64,000 bases of DNA. Origin: an uncultured Eubacterium sp. (GTDB lineage Bacteria; Bacillota; Clostridia; Lachnospirales; Lachnospiraceae). This document shows positions 37,106 through 45,008 of this stretch, in pieces; the first letter of the stretch is position 1; each line of letters begins with the position of its first letter. Under the pieces are notes generated by a model. The model saw only the letters and a list, made by a program, of their open reading frames with translations, ran no database searches and was not told where the DNA came from. The position numbers and the translations under genes were made by a program. The stretch lies in contig CAMUML010000018.1 in assembly GCA_947089855.1 (NCBI GenBank), positions 1-64,000 of the forward strand. Direction: 5' to 3'.

Positions 37106-38083
37106 TTATTCCACCTTTTCCTTTTTTACAGCGGCCTGTTCCATAATCTTTTCTTCCACTGCCCCAAGCCCCGCGGGCAGCCTGTCTAAATTCTCCTTTG
37201 GTATAAAACCGCCAGCCATTGCCTGATGCCCGCCGCCATTGCCATACTCTTCCAACGCCTTTTGTACCAGCTCCCCTGCATCGACCCCTTTGCGCTCACT
37301 GCGGACCGAAAACTTGACGCCGTCTTTGCGCACGGCATATACAACCGAAATGTCTACCACATTTAGTGACAAGATAAAATCAGAAATAATTGCTATTAAT
37401 GCATCCGGGCAGTCCAACGGGATACAGGCAAACCCAACGCTGTCCTTAATATGGATATTATCAATCGCCGCGCCATAAGCCTTTAAGTCGCTAAGTTCTA
37501 ATACATCATGGTACATCGATTTTATCTTATCCATGTCCGCAATCTTGTATACATACGCAAACATTTCAATATCCAAATCTGTCACGCCACGCAAAAAATC
37601 ATTAGTATCTATCTTAATTCCATAAGCAAGGGCCGCCGCCACCGTAGGGCTCATCGGCGTGCCTGTCTGGTAAAAATATTCTGCAATCACGGACGCGCAA
37701 GCCCCTGCCGTACGCACATCCTTATATTGGTAACTGCATTCGATGTAGGTTGGGTGATGGTCGATGCATGCGACCTCATCGCCGATAAAATCTGTAATAT
37801 TCGCATTATACTTCTGGGAATCTACTGTTACGATATAGTCCTCTTCGGCCATCTCCGTTATCTCTTCCGCCTGGATCATCGTAATGCCAAAAACCTCAAA
37901 CATCTTTTTTGTACTTAGTTTCTCCACTTTGCCGTCATAACAGATCTGTGCGTCTACCCCATGCAGTTTCAAAAAAGATTGAAGGCCAAACGCACTTGCC
38001 ACCGCATCCGGATCCGGATAGTCGTGTGTCTGGATATAACTCTTATGCCCTTTTAGCAATTCTACCAATTGCAACGGATTCAT
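37106..38083 (-). CDS. DHH-DHHA1 phosphoesterase, NrnA-like
   Basis: 325 aa, no membrane segment. DHH motifs: THDYPDPDAVASAFGLQ, IVTVDSQ, CIDHHPT; DHHA1 end EEYGNGGGHQAMAGGFIP. Family members hydrolyse nanoRNA, pAp or the linear pApA product of c-di-AMP phosphodiesterases. In motif I the first Asp-His pair reads DYPDPDA. Position upstream of gdpP suggests the second step of c-di-AMP breakdown, which is an inference. Confidence 0.88.
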   Translation of the reverse strand: MNPLQLVELLKGHKSYIQTHDYPDPDAVASAFGLQSFLKLHGVDAQICYDGKVEKLSTKKMFEVFGITMIQAEEITEMAEEDYIVTVDSQKYNANITDFIGDEVACIDHHPTYIECSYQYKDVRTAGACASVIAEYFYQTGTPMSPTVAAALAYGIKIDTNDFLRGVTDLDIEMFAYVYKIADMDKIKSMYHDVLELSDLKAYGAAIDNIHIKDSVGFACIPLDCPDALIAIISDFILSLNVVDISVVYAVRKDGVKFSVRSERKGVDAGELVQKALEEYGNGGGHQAMAGGFIPKENLDRLPAGLGAVEEKIMEQAAVKKEKVE

Positions 38084-38121
38084 ATCACCAATCCTTTCCG
38101 CATAAAATCAATGAAATGCCA

Positions 38122-38150
38122 AAAACCACCACACGGATTCCATGTGGTGG
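38122..38150 (-). terminator. Terminator of the rpsF-ssb-rpsR operon
   Basis: ACCACCACA (38126-38134) and TGTGGTGGT (38142-38150) form a nine-pair stem, followed on the minus strand by TTTTTGGC. It is 11 nt after the rpsR stop. Confidence 0.85.
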
Positions 38151-38160
38151 TCTGTCTGCT

Positions 38161-38418
38161 TTAGTCCTGTACGTATGGCATTAATGCCACGTGGCGTGCC
38201 CGCTTAATTGCTACGGTAAGGGCCCTCTGATGTTTTGCACAGTTTCCGGTAATTCTCCTTGGCAGGATCTTCCCTCGTTCTGATACATATCTTTTCAATT
38301 TATTTACATCTTTATAATCAATGACGTTGTCCTTACCGCAGAAGACACATACTTTTTTCCTTCTGTGCATCGTCCTTCTGCGCGGATTGTCGCCTCTCTC
38401 ATTTTTATTGAAAGCCAT
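38161..38418 (-). CDS. rpsR: 30S ribosomal protein S18, zinc-binding type
   Basis: 85 aa. [57 protein letters not shown] is canonical S18. The CVFC and NCAKHQ residues are those of the zinc-containing (C+) form. It follows ssb but with a long spacer of 490 nt. Confidence 0.97.
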   Translation of the reverse strand: MAFNKNERGDNPRRRTMHRRKKVCVFCGKDNVIDYKDVNKLKRYVSERGKILPRRITGNCAKHQRALTVAIKRARHVALMPYVQD

Positions 38419-38911
38419 GACTGCTACCTGCTACTAAAAACATATACAGAAGTGCATATGCTAGATGATCCGCTACAATCTCACGATTTGTAGTTGCTGT
38501 TTCATCGTGCGTGCTTTTGTTAAATTACAACTACTCACAAGTTCATGCACACTCCACAGCCGTAAATTCCCGACTAAGCCACCGGTACATATCCACATTT
38601 ACTTGTTTTTGTAATTTTGTGGATTTCATCTATTTAGCTTTTCCTTTCCTAAATTTTATTTTTGCCCTTGGTTTTTGGGACTTGACCATTGGCCAGCTGC
38701 ACCCACAGATTTCTACATCTTTGTTATACCAGGCTATTCCAACTGGTAAGGGCTTTTTTCCGCAGCTCCGCCTGCTATAAAGTCAGCACAAACTATACCC
38801 TGGATTTTAGGTATCTTTGAGTATATTTACTCACATTTATATATAATTGGCTATATCTTTGTGAACTTAGACATCCCCCTGTTGAAATCCAGCCGCAAGC
38901 GGCTGACATTG
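38419..38911. other. Unusually long ssb-rpsR spacer
   Basis: 493 nt inside an operon where the genes normally lie a few dozen nt apart. AGCCGC/GCGGCT (38892-38905) forms a hairpin just past ssb, and TACCAG/CTGGTA a weaker one near 38723-38745. A 28-codon frame (38543-38629, minus) has an AGGAAAGG site 13 nt upstream but no recognised product. No RNA family was identified. Confidence 0.4.
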
Positions 38912-39397
38912 TTAATTGAACGGCAGTTCTTCGTCTATCCCGTCCGGAATATTCATAAACCCGTCCGCCGCTGCACTCGGCACCGGCCTGTCTACTGGGA
39001 CAAATCCACCACTGCCGCTATTGTTGCCGCCACTAAAGCCATCGGAACTGGAACCAGCATTTGCATTTTTGCTCTCCGCAAACTCTTGGTCTTCAACGAC
39101 AACATCGGTTGTATATACTTTCTGCCCATCCTGGCGCGTATAGCTGCCCGTCTGGATGCGGCCTGTTACTGCTATTTTAATCCCTTTGCGGAGATATTTT
39201 TCTGCAAATTCCGCCGAACGGCCGAATGCAACGCACCCGATAAAATCCGCCGTCTGCTGGTTATCCCCGCCGTTGTTCCTAGAAAAACGCCTGTCCACTG
39301 CTAATGTATATCTGGCCACTGCCATCGATTGGTCACCCTGCGAATAACGGATCTCAGGATCCCTGGTCAGCCGCCCCATAAGTATTACTTTATTCAT
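38912..39397 (-). CDS. ssb: Single-stranded DNA-binding protein
   Basis: 161 aa. OB fold: MNKVILMGRLTRDPEIRYSQGD, DFIGCVAFGRSAEFAEKYLRKGIKIAVTGRIQTGSY, YTTDVVVEDQEF. A Gly/Ser/Asn-rich linker follows, and the protein ends in the acidic partner-binding tip DEELPFN. AAGGAG precedes the ATG. Between rpsF and rpsR as in most Firmicutes. Confidence 0.97.
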   Translation of the reverse strand: MNKVILMGRLTRDPEIRYSQGDQSMAVARYTLAVDRRFSRNNGGDNQQTADFIGCVAFGRSAEFAEKYLRKGIKIAVTGRIQTGSYTRQDGQKVYTTDVVVEDQEFAESKNANAGSSSDGFSGGNNSGSGGFVPVDRPVPSAAADGFMNIPDGIDEELPFN

Positions 39398-39417
39398 ACC
39401 CGAATCTCCTTAGTCGA

Positions 39418-39708
39418 CTATGCCTCGTCTTTTTTGACGCATAAATATCGAAGAACGTTATCCATAATGCGGACATTCTGCTCAACTTGAGCCGGCGCAG
39501 ATGCTGGTGCATCAAACTGGATGAAATAGAAAAATCCATCGCTCATTTTCTGGATGTCGTAAGCTAATCTTTTCTTTCCCCAATCTTCGACTTCAGTAAT
39601 TGTACCTTCGGCACGGGTAATATACTCTTTTGCCTTTTCAACTACTGCTGCTCTCGCATCATCTTCGATTTTAGCATTCACAACGAGCGCTAATTCATAT
39701 TTGTTCAT
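39418..39708 (-). CDS. rpsF: 30S ribosomal protein S6
   Basis: 96 aa from the ATG at 39708 (AAAAGGAGG upstream). YELALVVNAKIEDDARAAVVEKAKEYI, EVEDWGKKRLAYDIQKMSDGFFYFIQFDAP, NVLRYLCVKKDEA are typical S6. First gene of the rpsF-ssb-rpsR operon. Confidence 0.97.
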   Translation of the reverse strand: MNKYELALVVNAKIEDDARAAVVEKAKEYITRAEGTITEVEDWGKKRLAYDIQKMSDGFFYFIQFDAPASAPAQVEQNVRIMDNVLRYLCVKKDEA

Positions 39709-39766
39709 GCGAATTGTACCTCCTTTTGGTCTCTGGCCCTTCCCATTTTGGAAAAGCAAGGAATTT

Positions 39767-39775
39767 ATTATATCA
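39767..39775 (-). promoter_or_regulatory. Extended -10 promoter of rpsF
   Basis: Minus strand TGATATAAT: TATAAT at 39767-39772 with the TG of an extended -10 one base further upstream. No good -35 is seen. The leader of about 50 nt contains TTCC/GGAA pairing but no clear S6:S18 regulatory motif. Confidence 0.55.
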
Positions 39776-39793
39776 CGAGTAACTATCTTACCA

Positions 39794-39991
39794 TTATTGT
39801 CCGGCATTTGCAAGTGGTTTTTTGATTTTTTTTACATTTTTTTCTGCCTGCGTCCTTGCGATCATAATCTGCCGCCCGCAGCCAGTACACTTCAGCCGAA
39901 AATCTGCACCTATGCGCAAAACTTCCCATTCATAGCTGCCGCATGGATGCTGTTTCTTTAATTTTAGGATGTCGCCAGGATTAATGTCCAT
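39794..39991 (-). CDS. DUF951 protein
   Basis: 65 aa. Family pattern: DINPGDILKLKKQHPCGSYEWEVLRIGADFRLKCTGCGRQIMIARTQAEK, with CG...CTGC metal-binding-like cysteines. Regularly located beside rpsF in Firmicutes. Possibly an RNA-binding protein; no proven function. AAAGGG lies before the ATG. Its 3' end overlaps the rpsF promoter region. Confidence 0.9.
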   Translation of the reverse strand: MDINPGDILKLKKQHPCGSYEWEVLRIGADFRLKCTGCGRQIMIARTQAEKNVKKIKKPLANAGQ

Positions 39992-40040
39992 AAGGAAGCC
40001 CTTTCTAAAGCAGGAAAATATAATCTTATTGTTACTTTAT

Positions 40041-40230
40041 TGTAACAGTTCAGATAGGTCTGCGCATTTACTGCGCTGACCGTATAAAACTGTAGTGGCT
40101 GCAGGGTATCCGGTCTCCACTCCGTTTCGGTCGTTGCTGAACAAACGCCACTGGCGTTTAGCAACCCATCGCGAAGCGATTTGCAATGGCTGGATACGTA
40201 ACAGTTCAATGGGTTATCTGAACTGTTACA
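40041..40230. repeat. Structured repeat element with 16-bp perfect terminal inverted repeats
   Basis: TGTAACAGTTCAGATA (40041-40056) is repeated exactly inverted at 40215-40230. An extra direct copy of GTAACAGTTCA at 40198-40208 makes a hairpin with the right end. Inside, the arms nest: GTATCC/GGATAC, GTTGCT/AGCAAC (about 40131-40163) and the palindrome AAACGCCA-C-TGGCGTTT, plus ATCGC/GCGAT. About 190 bp, no coding capacity: the plan of a MITE or an intergenic hairpin repeat. It begins six nt after the sirtuin gene and could act as its terminator. Confidence 0.75.
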
Positions 40231-40236
40231 CTTTAT

Positions 40237-40974
40237 TTACAGCTGGATCTGGCCCAAAACCTCCCCAATACTACCCTGGATCAGAAGGTCTGCACGGCTG
40301 TCCATCGGTGTCTGTGACTTATTGATCAACACCAGCCGGCTGCCCCTATAATAATCGATTAAACCAGCAGCCGGATATACTGCCAAAGAAGTCCCCCCTA
40401 TGATCAGGACATCTGCATTGGAAATATAAGAAACCGACCTTTGCAATGTCTGCTGGTCCAGCCCTTCTTCATACAAAACAACATCCGGCTTAATATCCCC
40501 GCCGCATTCATCGCATAACGGGACGCCTGTATGGCTTTTCATATAATTGGCGTCAAACATCTTGGCACATTTGCGGCAGTAATTGCGGTGTACACTGCCA
40601 TGAAGCTCCAAAACCTCCTTGCTCCCTGCAAGCTGGTGCAGCCCGTCGATATTTTGCGTAATCACCGCCTTAAGTTTCCCTGCCCGTTCCAATTCCGCAA
40701 GCTTCCTATGGGCAGCATTCGGCTGCGCATCCAAACAAAGCATTTTATCATGATAAAAACGGTAGAACTCTTCTGGCCTGCTTAAATAAAACGAATGGCT
40801 TAAAATCGTCTCCGGCGGATAATCATATTTTTGGTTATATAACCCATCCACACTCCGAAAATCCGGTATCCCGCTTTCGGTTGAAACGCCGGCACCGCCA
40901 AAAAATACAATATTGTCTGATTCTGAAATCATTTCCTGCAGACGTCCGATCTGCTGCTCCTGCCCTATTGGCAT
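40237..40974 (-). CDS. Sirtuin, NAD-dependent protein deacylase
   Basis: 245 aa. Sir2 motifs: FFGGAGVSTESGIPDFRS, TQNIDGLHQLAG, catalytic His in ELHGSVHR, zinc site CRKC...CDEC, and GGTSLAVYPAAGL. The absence of the Ala-x-x-Tyr-Arg pocket of SirT5-type enzymes is not clear from the sequence alone. Removes acyl groups from lysines using NAD. GAGGGGG precedes the ATG. Single gene, with the repeat element after it. Confidence 0.94.
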   Translation of the reverse strand: MPIGQEQQIGRLQEMISESDNIVFFGGAGVSTESGIPDFRSVDGLYNQKYDYPPETILSHSFYLSRPEEFYRFYHDKMLCLDAQPNAAHRKLAELERAGKLKAVITQNIDGLHQLAGSKEVLELHGSVHRNYCRKCAKMFDANYMKSHTGVPLCDECGGDIKPDVVLYEEGLDQQTLQRSVSYISNADVLIIGGTSLAVYPAAGLIDYYRGSRLVLINKSQTPMDSRADLLIQGSIGEVLGQIQL

Positions 40975-41068
40975 CGTTGACCCCCTCTTTCTACATTTTA
41001 TTCCACTCTTTTTCTATTCCCTTTTTCCACTGTTTTACAGCTCTTTTATAGCTGCGAAACAGCATTGC

Positions 41069-41950
41069 TTACCGGATCCCCATACGCCTGGCCCGGCAAT
41101 TTAACGCCGCCGCTTCCAAAATAACCGCAAGGTTGCGCCCTGGCCTGACCGGTATTTCATAATGCAGAATTTTATTGCCCAGCAGCTCTACATAACCAGC
41201 CTGGTCTTCCCCATGTGCAAGCGTATCTCCCGTATTCCATTCTTTCAACGTTACAACCAGTTCAATGGTCTGCGTCTCCTTGATCGCCTGCACGCCAAAC
41301 ATATTTTTTACATCTACGATCCCAATCCCGCGGATCTCCAAAAAGTCCCTTACAATATCCGGTGCTTTTCCAAATAATGTCTTTTCACTTGCCTTGCAGA
41401 TCTCTACTACATCATCAGAGATCAGCCGGTGGCCCCTTTTTAGCAAAGCAACCACAGCTTCGCTTTTACCAATCCCGCTTTCCCCCCTGATTAGCACGCC
41501 AACGCCATTTATATCTACCAGGCAGCCATTTAAAATAATACTCGGCGCCAACTGCTCGCCGATCCAACGGATTGCTGCACTCATAAAATCACAAGTTACC
41601 TGCGGAGTAGAAAAAACCGGTATCTTTTTCTCGGCAGCAATCGCAGTAAACCGTCCATCTGGCTTAATATCCCTGCAAAATACGTAACAAGGCGCTCCAA
41701 GGCTTAACAGCTGTTCATAGACCCGCGCCTTTTTATCCGGATCCATTTGTTCCATATAGGCAGTTTCTACATACCCCATGATCTGGATGCGTTTTTTATC
41801 AAACAGTTCAAAAAAACCGGTAAGCTGTATCCCAGGGCGGTTCAAGTTTTTTGTGCGGATTTCAATGCTGTCATAATCAATTCCTGTAGTAATCAATTTT
41901 AATTTAAAGTAGTCTGCTAATACTGATAATCTGCATGTTTTTGCTTTCAT
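41069..41950 (-). CDS. hprK: HPr kinase/phosphorylase
   Basis: About 293 aa from the ATG at 41950 (AGAGGA upstream). N-domain KLKLITTGIDYDSIEI..., then the kinase domain: Walker A LIRGESGIGKSEAV, LISDDVVEI, and the HprK signature EIRGIGIVDVKNMFG. Phosphorylates HPr Ser46 for carbon catabolite regulation with CcpA, and dephosphorylates it. No ptsH or murB nearby. Confidence 0.95.
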   Translation of the reverse strand: MKAKTCRLSVLADYFKLKLITTGIDYDSIEIRTKNLNRPGIQLTGFFELFDKKRIQIMGYVETAYMEQMDPDKKARVYEQLLSLGAPCYVFCRDIKPDGRFTAIAAEKKIPVFSTPQVTCDFMSAAIRWIGEQLAPSIILNGCLVDINGVGVLIRGESGIGKSEAVVALLKRGHRLISDDVVEICKASEKTLFGKAPDIVRDFLEIRGIGIVDVKNMFGVQAIKETQTIELVVTLKEWNTGDTLAHGEDQAGYVELLGNKILHYEIPVRPGRNLAVILEAAALNCRARRMGIR

Positions 41951-42074
41951 GGCTGTCTGTTTTCCTCTATAATATAAAAATCCTTTTTCGTGCAATGGTT
42001 TAATGCCCTCAAATTTATTATCGAACAGTCCTCTGGTTTAGTCAAATGTTTTTTTCGGTTTTTCTAAATTTAGC

Positions 42075-42249
42075 GTTACTATTCACAGCCAATCTGCTCT
42101 TGATAAATATTCTAAGTTATGACGCTGTAAATAGTAACATTCGCAGGCTCATGGAAAGAATTTGCCTTGCAAATTGGAGCCTGCTCACTCCTGAATCAGC
42201 TTGGCAGCCACCTGGACAGCGGGGTGTTCAGGTGGCTGTGAATAGCAAC
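42075..42249. repeat. Second structured repeat element with terminal inverted repeats
   Basis: GTTACTATTCACAGCC (42075-42090) is inverted at 42234-42249 with one mismatch (GGCTGTGAATAGCAAC). An additional near-copy of the right end, GCTGTAAATAGTAAC, lies at 42124-42138. Between are perfect hairpins: CAGGCTC/GAGCCTG (42144-42150, 42177-42183) enclosing AATTTGC-CTT-GCAAATT (42159-42175), and CAGCCACCTG/CAGGTGGCTG (42205-42214, 42229-42238). Same plan as the element at 40.0 kb but different sequence. It lies between divergent hprK and the Uma2 gene. Confidence 0.75.
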
Positions 42250-42318
42250 AATTTAGCATCGATAGAAACGTTGCAATTTATAGCAAAACAGATTAAAATG
42301 AATAAAAGGAGCAAACCT

Positions 42319-42882
42319 ATGAACGGAAACTTATCATACCAAGAAGAACCACGTGAAGAAATGCTGGATGGAAACATTTATATGATGTCTAGCCCATCCG
42401 TAAACCATAACCGGGTAGCATTCCATATCGCCACCGCTTTCCAGGCCCGCCTAAAAGGGAAACCTTGCGAAACATTTGCAGACGGGACAGATGTTTACTT
42501 AACAGACAGCGACCGGGTAATCCCAGACGTGATGATCGTCTGTAAAAAAGAAATCATCCAGATGGACGGCATCCACGGCGCCCCATACCTAATAGTAGAA
42601 GTCCTCTCCCCAAGTACAGCCAAAAATGACAGAGGATACAAAAAAGACCTCTACGAAAAAGCAGGGGTAATGGAATACTGGATTGCCGACCCAATCGCAC
42701 GGACAATAGAAACCCATATCCTCTCAAACAGAAAGTATTCCCTTGACGAAGTATATGCACTTTACCCTGACGGGTTCGGAATAACGGACAAAGAAAGGGA
42801 AGAAACAAAAAAAGAGATACCTGTACCGTTGTATAACGGTTTTTGTATCCCTTTAGAAGAAATATTTTATAACCTATTTTAA
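42319..42882 (+). CDS. Uma2-family (DUF820) putative restriction-endonuclease-fold protein
   Basis: 187 aa from the ATG at 42319 (AAAGGAG seven nt upstream; an upstream in-frame stretch is the repeat element). Uma2/DUF820 pattern: EEMLDGNIYMMSSPSVNHNRVA, VIPDVMIVCKK, GAPYLIVEVLSPSTAKNDRGYKKDLYEKAGVMEYWIADP. The PD-(D/E)xK-like active site is Asp in VIPDV and Glu in VEVLS. The family is abundant in cyanobacteria and scattered in clostridia; biological role unknown. Ends 12 nt from the converging epimerase gene. Confidence 0.88.
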   Translation: MNGNLSYQEEPREEMLDGNIYMMSSPSVNHNRVAFHIATAFQARLKGKPCETFADGTDVYLTDSDRVIPDVMIVCKKEIIQMDGIHGAPYLIVEVLSPSTAKNDRGYKKDLYEKAGVMEYWIADPIARTIETHILSNRKYSLDEVYALYPDGFGITDKEREETKKEIPVPLYNGFCIPLEEIFYNLF

Positions 42883-42894
42883 ATAAAAATATCC

Positions 42895-43974
42895 TTAACC
42901 ATAATACCTTTTATACCAGCCTGCAAACGCCCGCAGCCCGTCGCGCAAACAGGTTGCAGGCTGAAATCCAAAATCCTGTGCCAGCCTGCCTGTATCCGCA
43001 TAAGTAACCGGCACATCCCCAGGCTGCATTGGGACAAGCTCCTTATGGGCTTCCAGATCAAAATCCTGCGGCAGTACACCCGTATGTACCAGTTCTTCCG
43101 AAAGGATTTGTACAAAATCCAGCAAACGCTCCGGCCTGGAATTGCCGATATTGTAGATGCGGTATGGTGCAACCGGCAATCCATCGTCCCCAATATTACG
43201 TTCCGGTGCACCTGCCATTACTCTGGATACACCTTCTACAATATCGTCGATAAATGTAAAATCACGGCGGCAGTCCCCATAATTAAAAAGCGCTATCTTC
43301 TGGCCAGCCTTAAGCTTATCCGTAAAAGAAAAATATGCCATATCCGGCCTTCCAGCCGGGCCGTATACGGTAAAAAACCGTAACCCGGTACTTGGGATAT
43401 TATATAGTTTGGAATAAGAATACGCCAGCAGCTCATCCGCTTTTTTCGTCGCCGCATAAAGGCTGACCGGATGGTCTACAAAATCATCCTCTTGAAAAGG
43501 CACCTTTTTGTTCCCTCCATAGACAGAGGAAGAAGACGCATAAACAAGATGTTCCACACCATCCCCTCTTTGATAGCTGTGCCGGCAATTCTCCAGGATA
43601 TGGTAAAAACCATCCAGGTTAGAAGCTATGTATGCATCGGGGTTGGCAATACTATACCTTACGCCAGCCTGGGCCGCAAGATTAACTACGATCGTTGGAT
43701 GATACTGTTCAAAAACGGACGTTACTGCCTTTGCATCTGCAATATCCTCCCTGAAAAACAAAAACTGGCTGCTGCACCCGGATCTTGCGGCTGCTTCGAT
43801 CGTATGCAGGCGAAATTGCTTCAGCCCTATATCATAGTAGCTGTTTAGGTTGTCCAATCCGATAATCGTTGATTTTTCTGTATCTCTTAGAAGGCGCATA
43901 GCAAGGTTTGCCCCGATGAAACCGGCTGCACCTGTGATCAGTATCGTTTTATGGTTTAAATCTATGTTGTGCAA
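42895..43974 (-). CDS. UDP-glucuronate 4-epimerase-like NAD-dependent epimerase
   Basis: 359 aa from a TTG with AAAGGAG nine nt upstream. Extended SDR: NAD motif TILITGAAGFIGANLA, SSSSVYGGNKKVPF, catalytic YAATKK, and AGRPDMAYFSFTDKL as in UDP-glucuronate 4-epimerases of capsule loci. Would give UDP-galacturonate for the polysaccharide. The exact sugar is inferred from family resemblance. Last gene of the locus. Confidence 0.85.
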   Translation of the reverse strand: MHNIDLNHKTILITGAAGFIGANLAMRLLRDTEKSTIIGLDNLNSYYDIGLKQFRLHTIEAAARSGCSSQFLFFREDIADAKAVTSVFEQYHPTIVVNLAAQAGVRYSIANPDAYIASNLDGFYHILENCRHSYQRGDGVEHLVYASSSSVYGGNKKVPFQEDDFVDHPVSLYAATKKADELLAYSYSKLYNIPSTGLRFFTVYGPAGRPDMAYFSFTDKLKAGQKIALFNYGDCRRDFTFIDDIVEGVSRVMAGAPERNIGDDGLPVAPYRIYNIGNSRPERLLDFVQILSEELVHTGVLPQDFDLEAHKELVPMQPGDVPVTYADTGRLAQDFGFQPATCLRDGLRAFAGWYKRYYG

Positions 43975-44030
43975 TATATTGTGCTCCTTTGCCGTTTTTA
44001 TATAATAATTCCTATATACAGACTGTCTTT

Positions 44031-44975
44031 TTATCCTCTCTTTTTTCGGATATAAAATGCTGCCGTATCCGACATCCCTTTATGGCTCGCCCGGATTGTA
44101 TCCCACCAATACCGCAGCTTTTGTCTCATTCCCATATGATGGAATGGCTGCCTTTGCACAATTTCTGAATAACTGAAACCGGTATCCCTATACATTTCAC
44201 TGATTACAAATGAGGGTACCCCTCCCGTATAAAGTACATGGTAAATTTCCAGCCCAGCTTTTTTGCAAAGATAAGACAATGCTTTTGGCGAATATAAAAA
44301 ATAATGCCGCGGTGCATCAATCTGATACCAATGAACAGAATACCTTTTCCATGCTTCACAACTGCCCACTGGAACCCTGATAATACACCGTCCTTTATCT
44401 GACAAAAGTTTTGCTACTTTATCCAGTATTTCCTTCGGGTTTTCCATATGTTCAAAGGAATGGTTAAACATGATCACATCGTATTTTTCCTTATCATGAA
44501 TGTCATAAAGGGATGATTGGTAGAAATTGACAGGATATGGGGTTTCCTTACAATACAAATCAATTCCAACAGTATTTAAATAACCATTTTGATTTAACAA
44601 ATAGATAAGGCTGCCATTCCCACAACCAACATCCAATATTTTTTCTTCTTTTTTCGCCCTGGTTCCACGTAAAGCTACCACTTCCGATGGCATTAGCCTC
44701 TGAACAATCGGTTCACACGTTCTCCCAAATATAAAACTATTGATAAAAATACGCTTTATCCAAACAGGCATCCTTGACTTTCTTGGAACTTCCAAATGAA
44801 AAGAATAATAGTCGCCTTTATAATACTGCCCTATATTAGGTACTTCTTCTGCCAAAAAAAGGGTTCCACACTTCCTACAACATTGATAACGAAATCTTTC
44901 ACCCTTATTCAGCATCCTTTCTTCTACAATATATTCCTGCAGCCTTTTGCTTGTACATACTTTGCACCTGTCCAT
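44031..44975 (-). CDS. SAM-dependent methyltransferase with N-terminal zinc ribbon
   Basis: 314 aa. N-terminal CKVC ... CCRKCGTLF (zinc-ribbon-like, residues 4-40), then a class I methyltransferase: ILDVGCGNGSLIYLLNQNGY, VIMFNHSFEHMENPKEIL, and RCIIRVPVGS. This is the plan of the type 11/12 methyltransferases of sugar-modification clusters, which methylate nucleotide sugars or glycans. GGGGG region precedes the ATG. Confidence 0.82.
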   Translation of the reverse strand: MDRCKVCTSKRLQEYIVEERMLNKGERFRYQCCRKCGTLFLAEEVPNIGQYYKGDYYSFHLEVPRKSRMPVWIKRIFINSFIFGRTCEPIVQRLMPSEVVALRGTRAKKEEKILDVGCGNGSLIYLLNQNGYLNTVGIDLYCKETPYPVNFYQSSLYDIHDKEKYDVIMFNHSFEHMENPKEILDKVAKLLSDKGRCIIRVPVGSCEAWKRYSVHWYQIDAPRHYFLYSPKALSYLCKKAGLEIYHVLYTGGVPSFVISEMYRDTGFSYSEIVQRQPFHHMGMRQKLRYWWDTIRASHKGMSDTAAFYIRKKRG

Positions 44976-45008
44976 CTTTGACCCCCATTGCTTTTATGTA
45001 TCACTTTC

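Noticed and set aside
38543..38629. 28-codon frame in the ssb-rpsR spacer
   Set aside because: The ribosome site is 13 nt away and the peptide has no recognised relatives; listed only as a detail of the spacer.
40095..40325. 76-codon plus-strand frame at the end of the sirtuin gene
   Set aside because: It runs through the hairpin repeat and the antisense of the sirtuin gene.
41481..41490. Six-base C runs such as those near 1964, 22584, 40396 and 41482 as further phase-variable tracts
   Set aside because: Runs of six are common by chance and short of the lengths known to slip at high rate.
42046..42318. N-terminal extension of the Uma2 gene to 42046
   Set aside because: The extension is made of the repeat element and an AAAGGAG site stands before the internal ATG.
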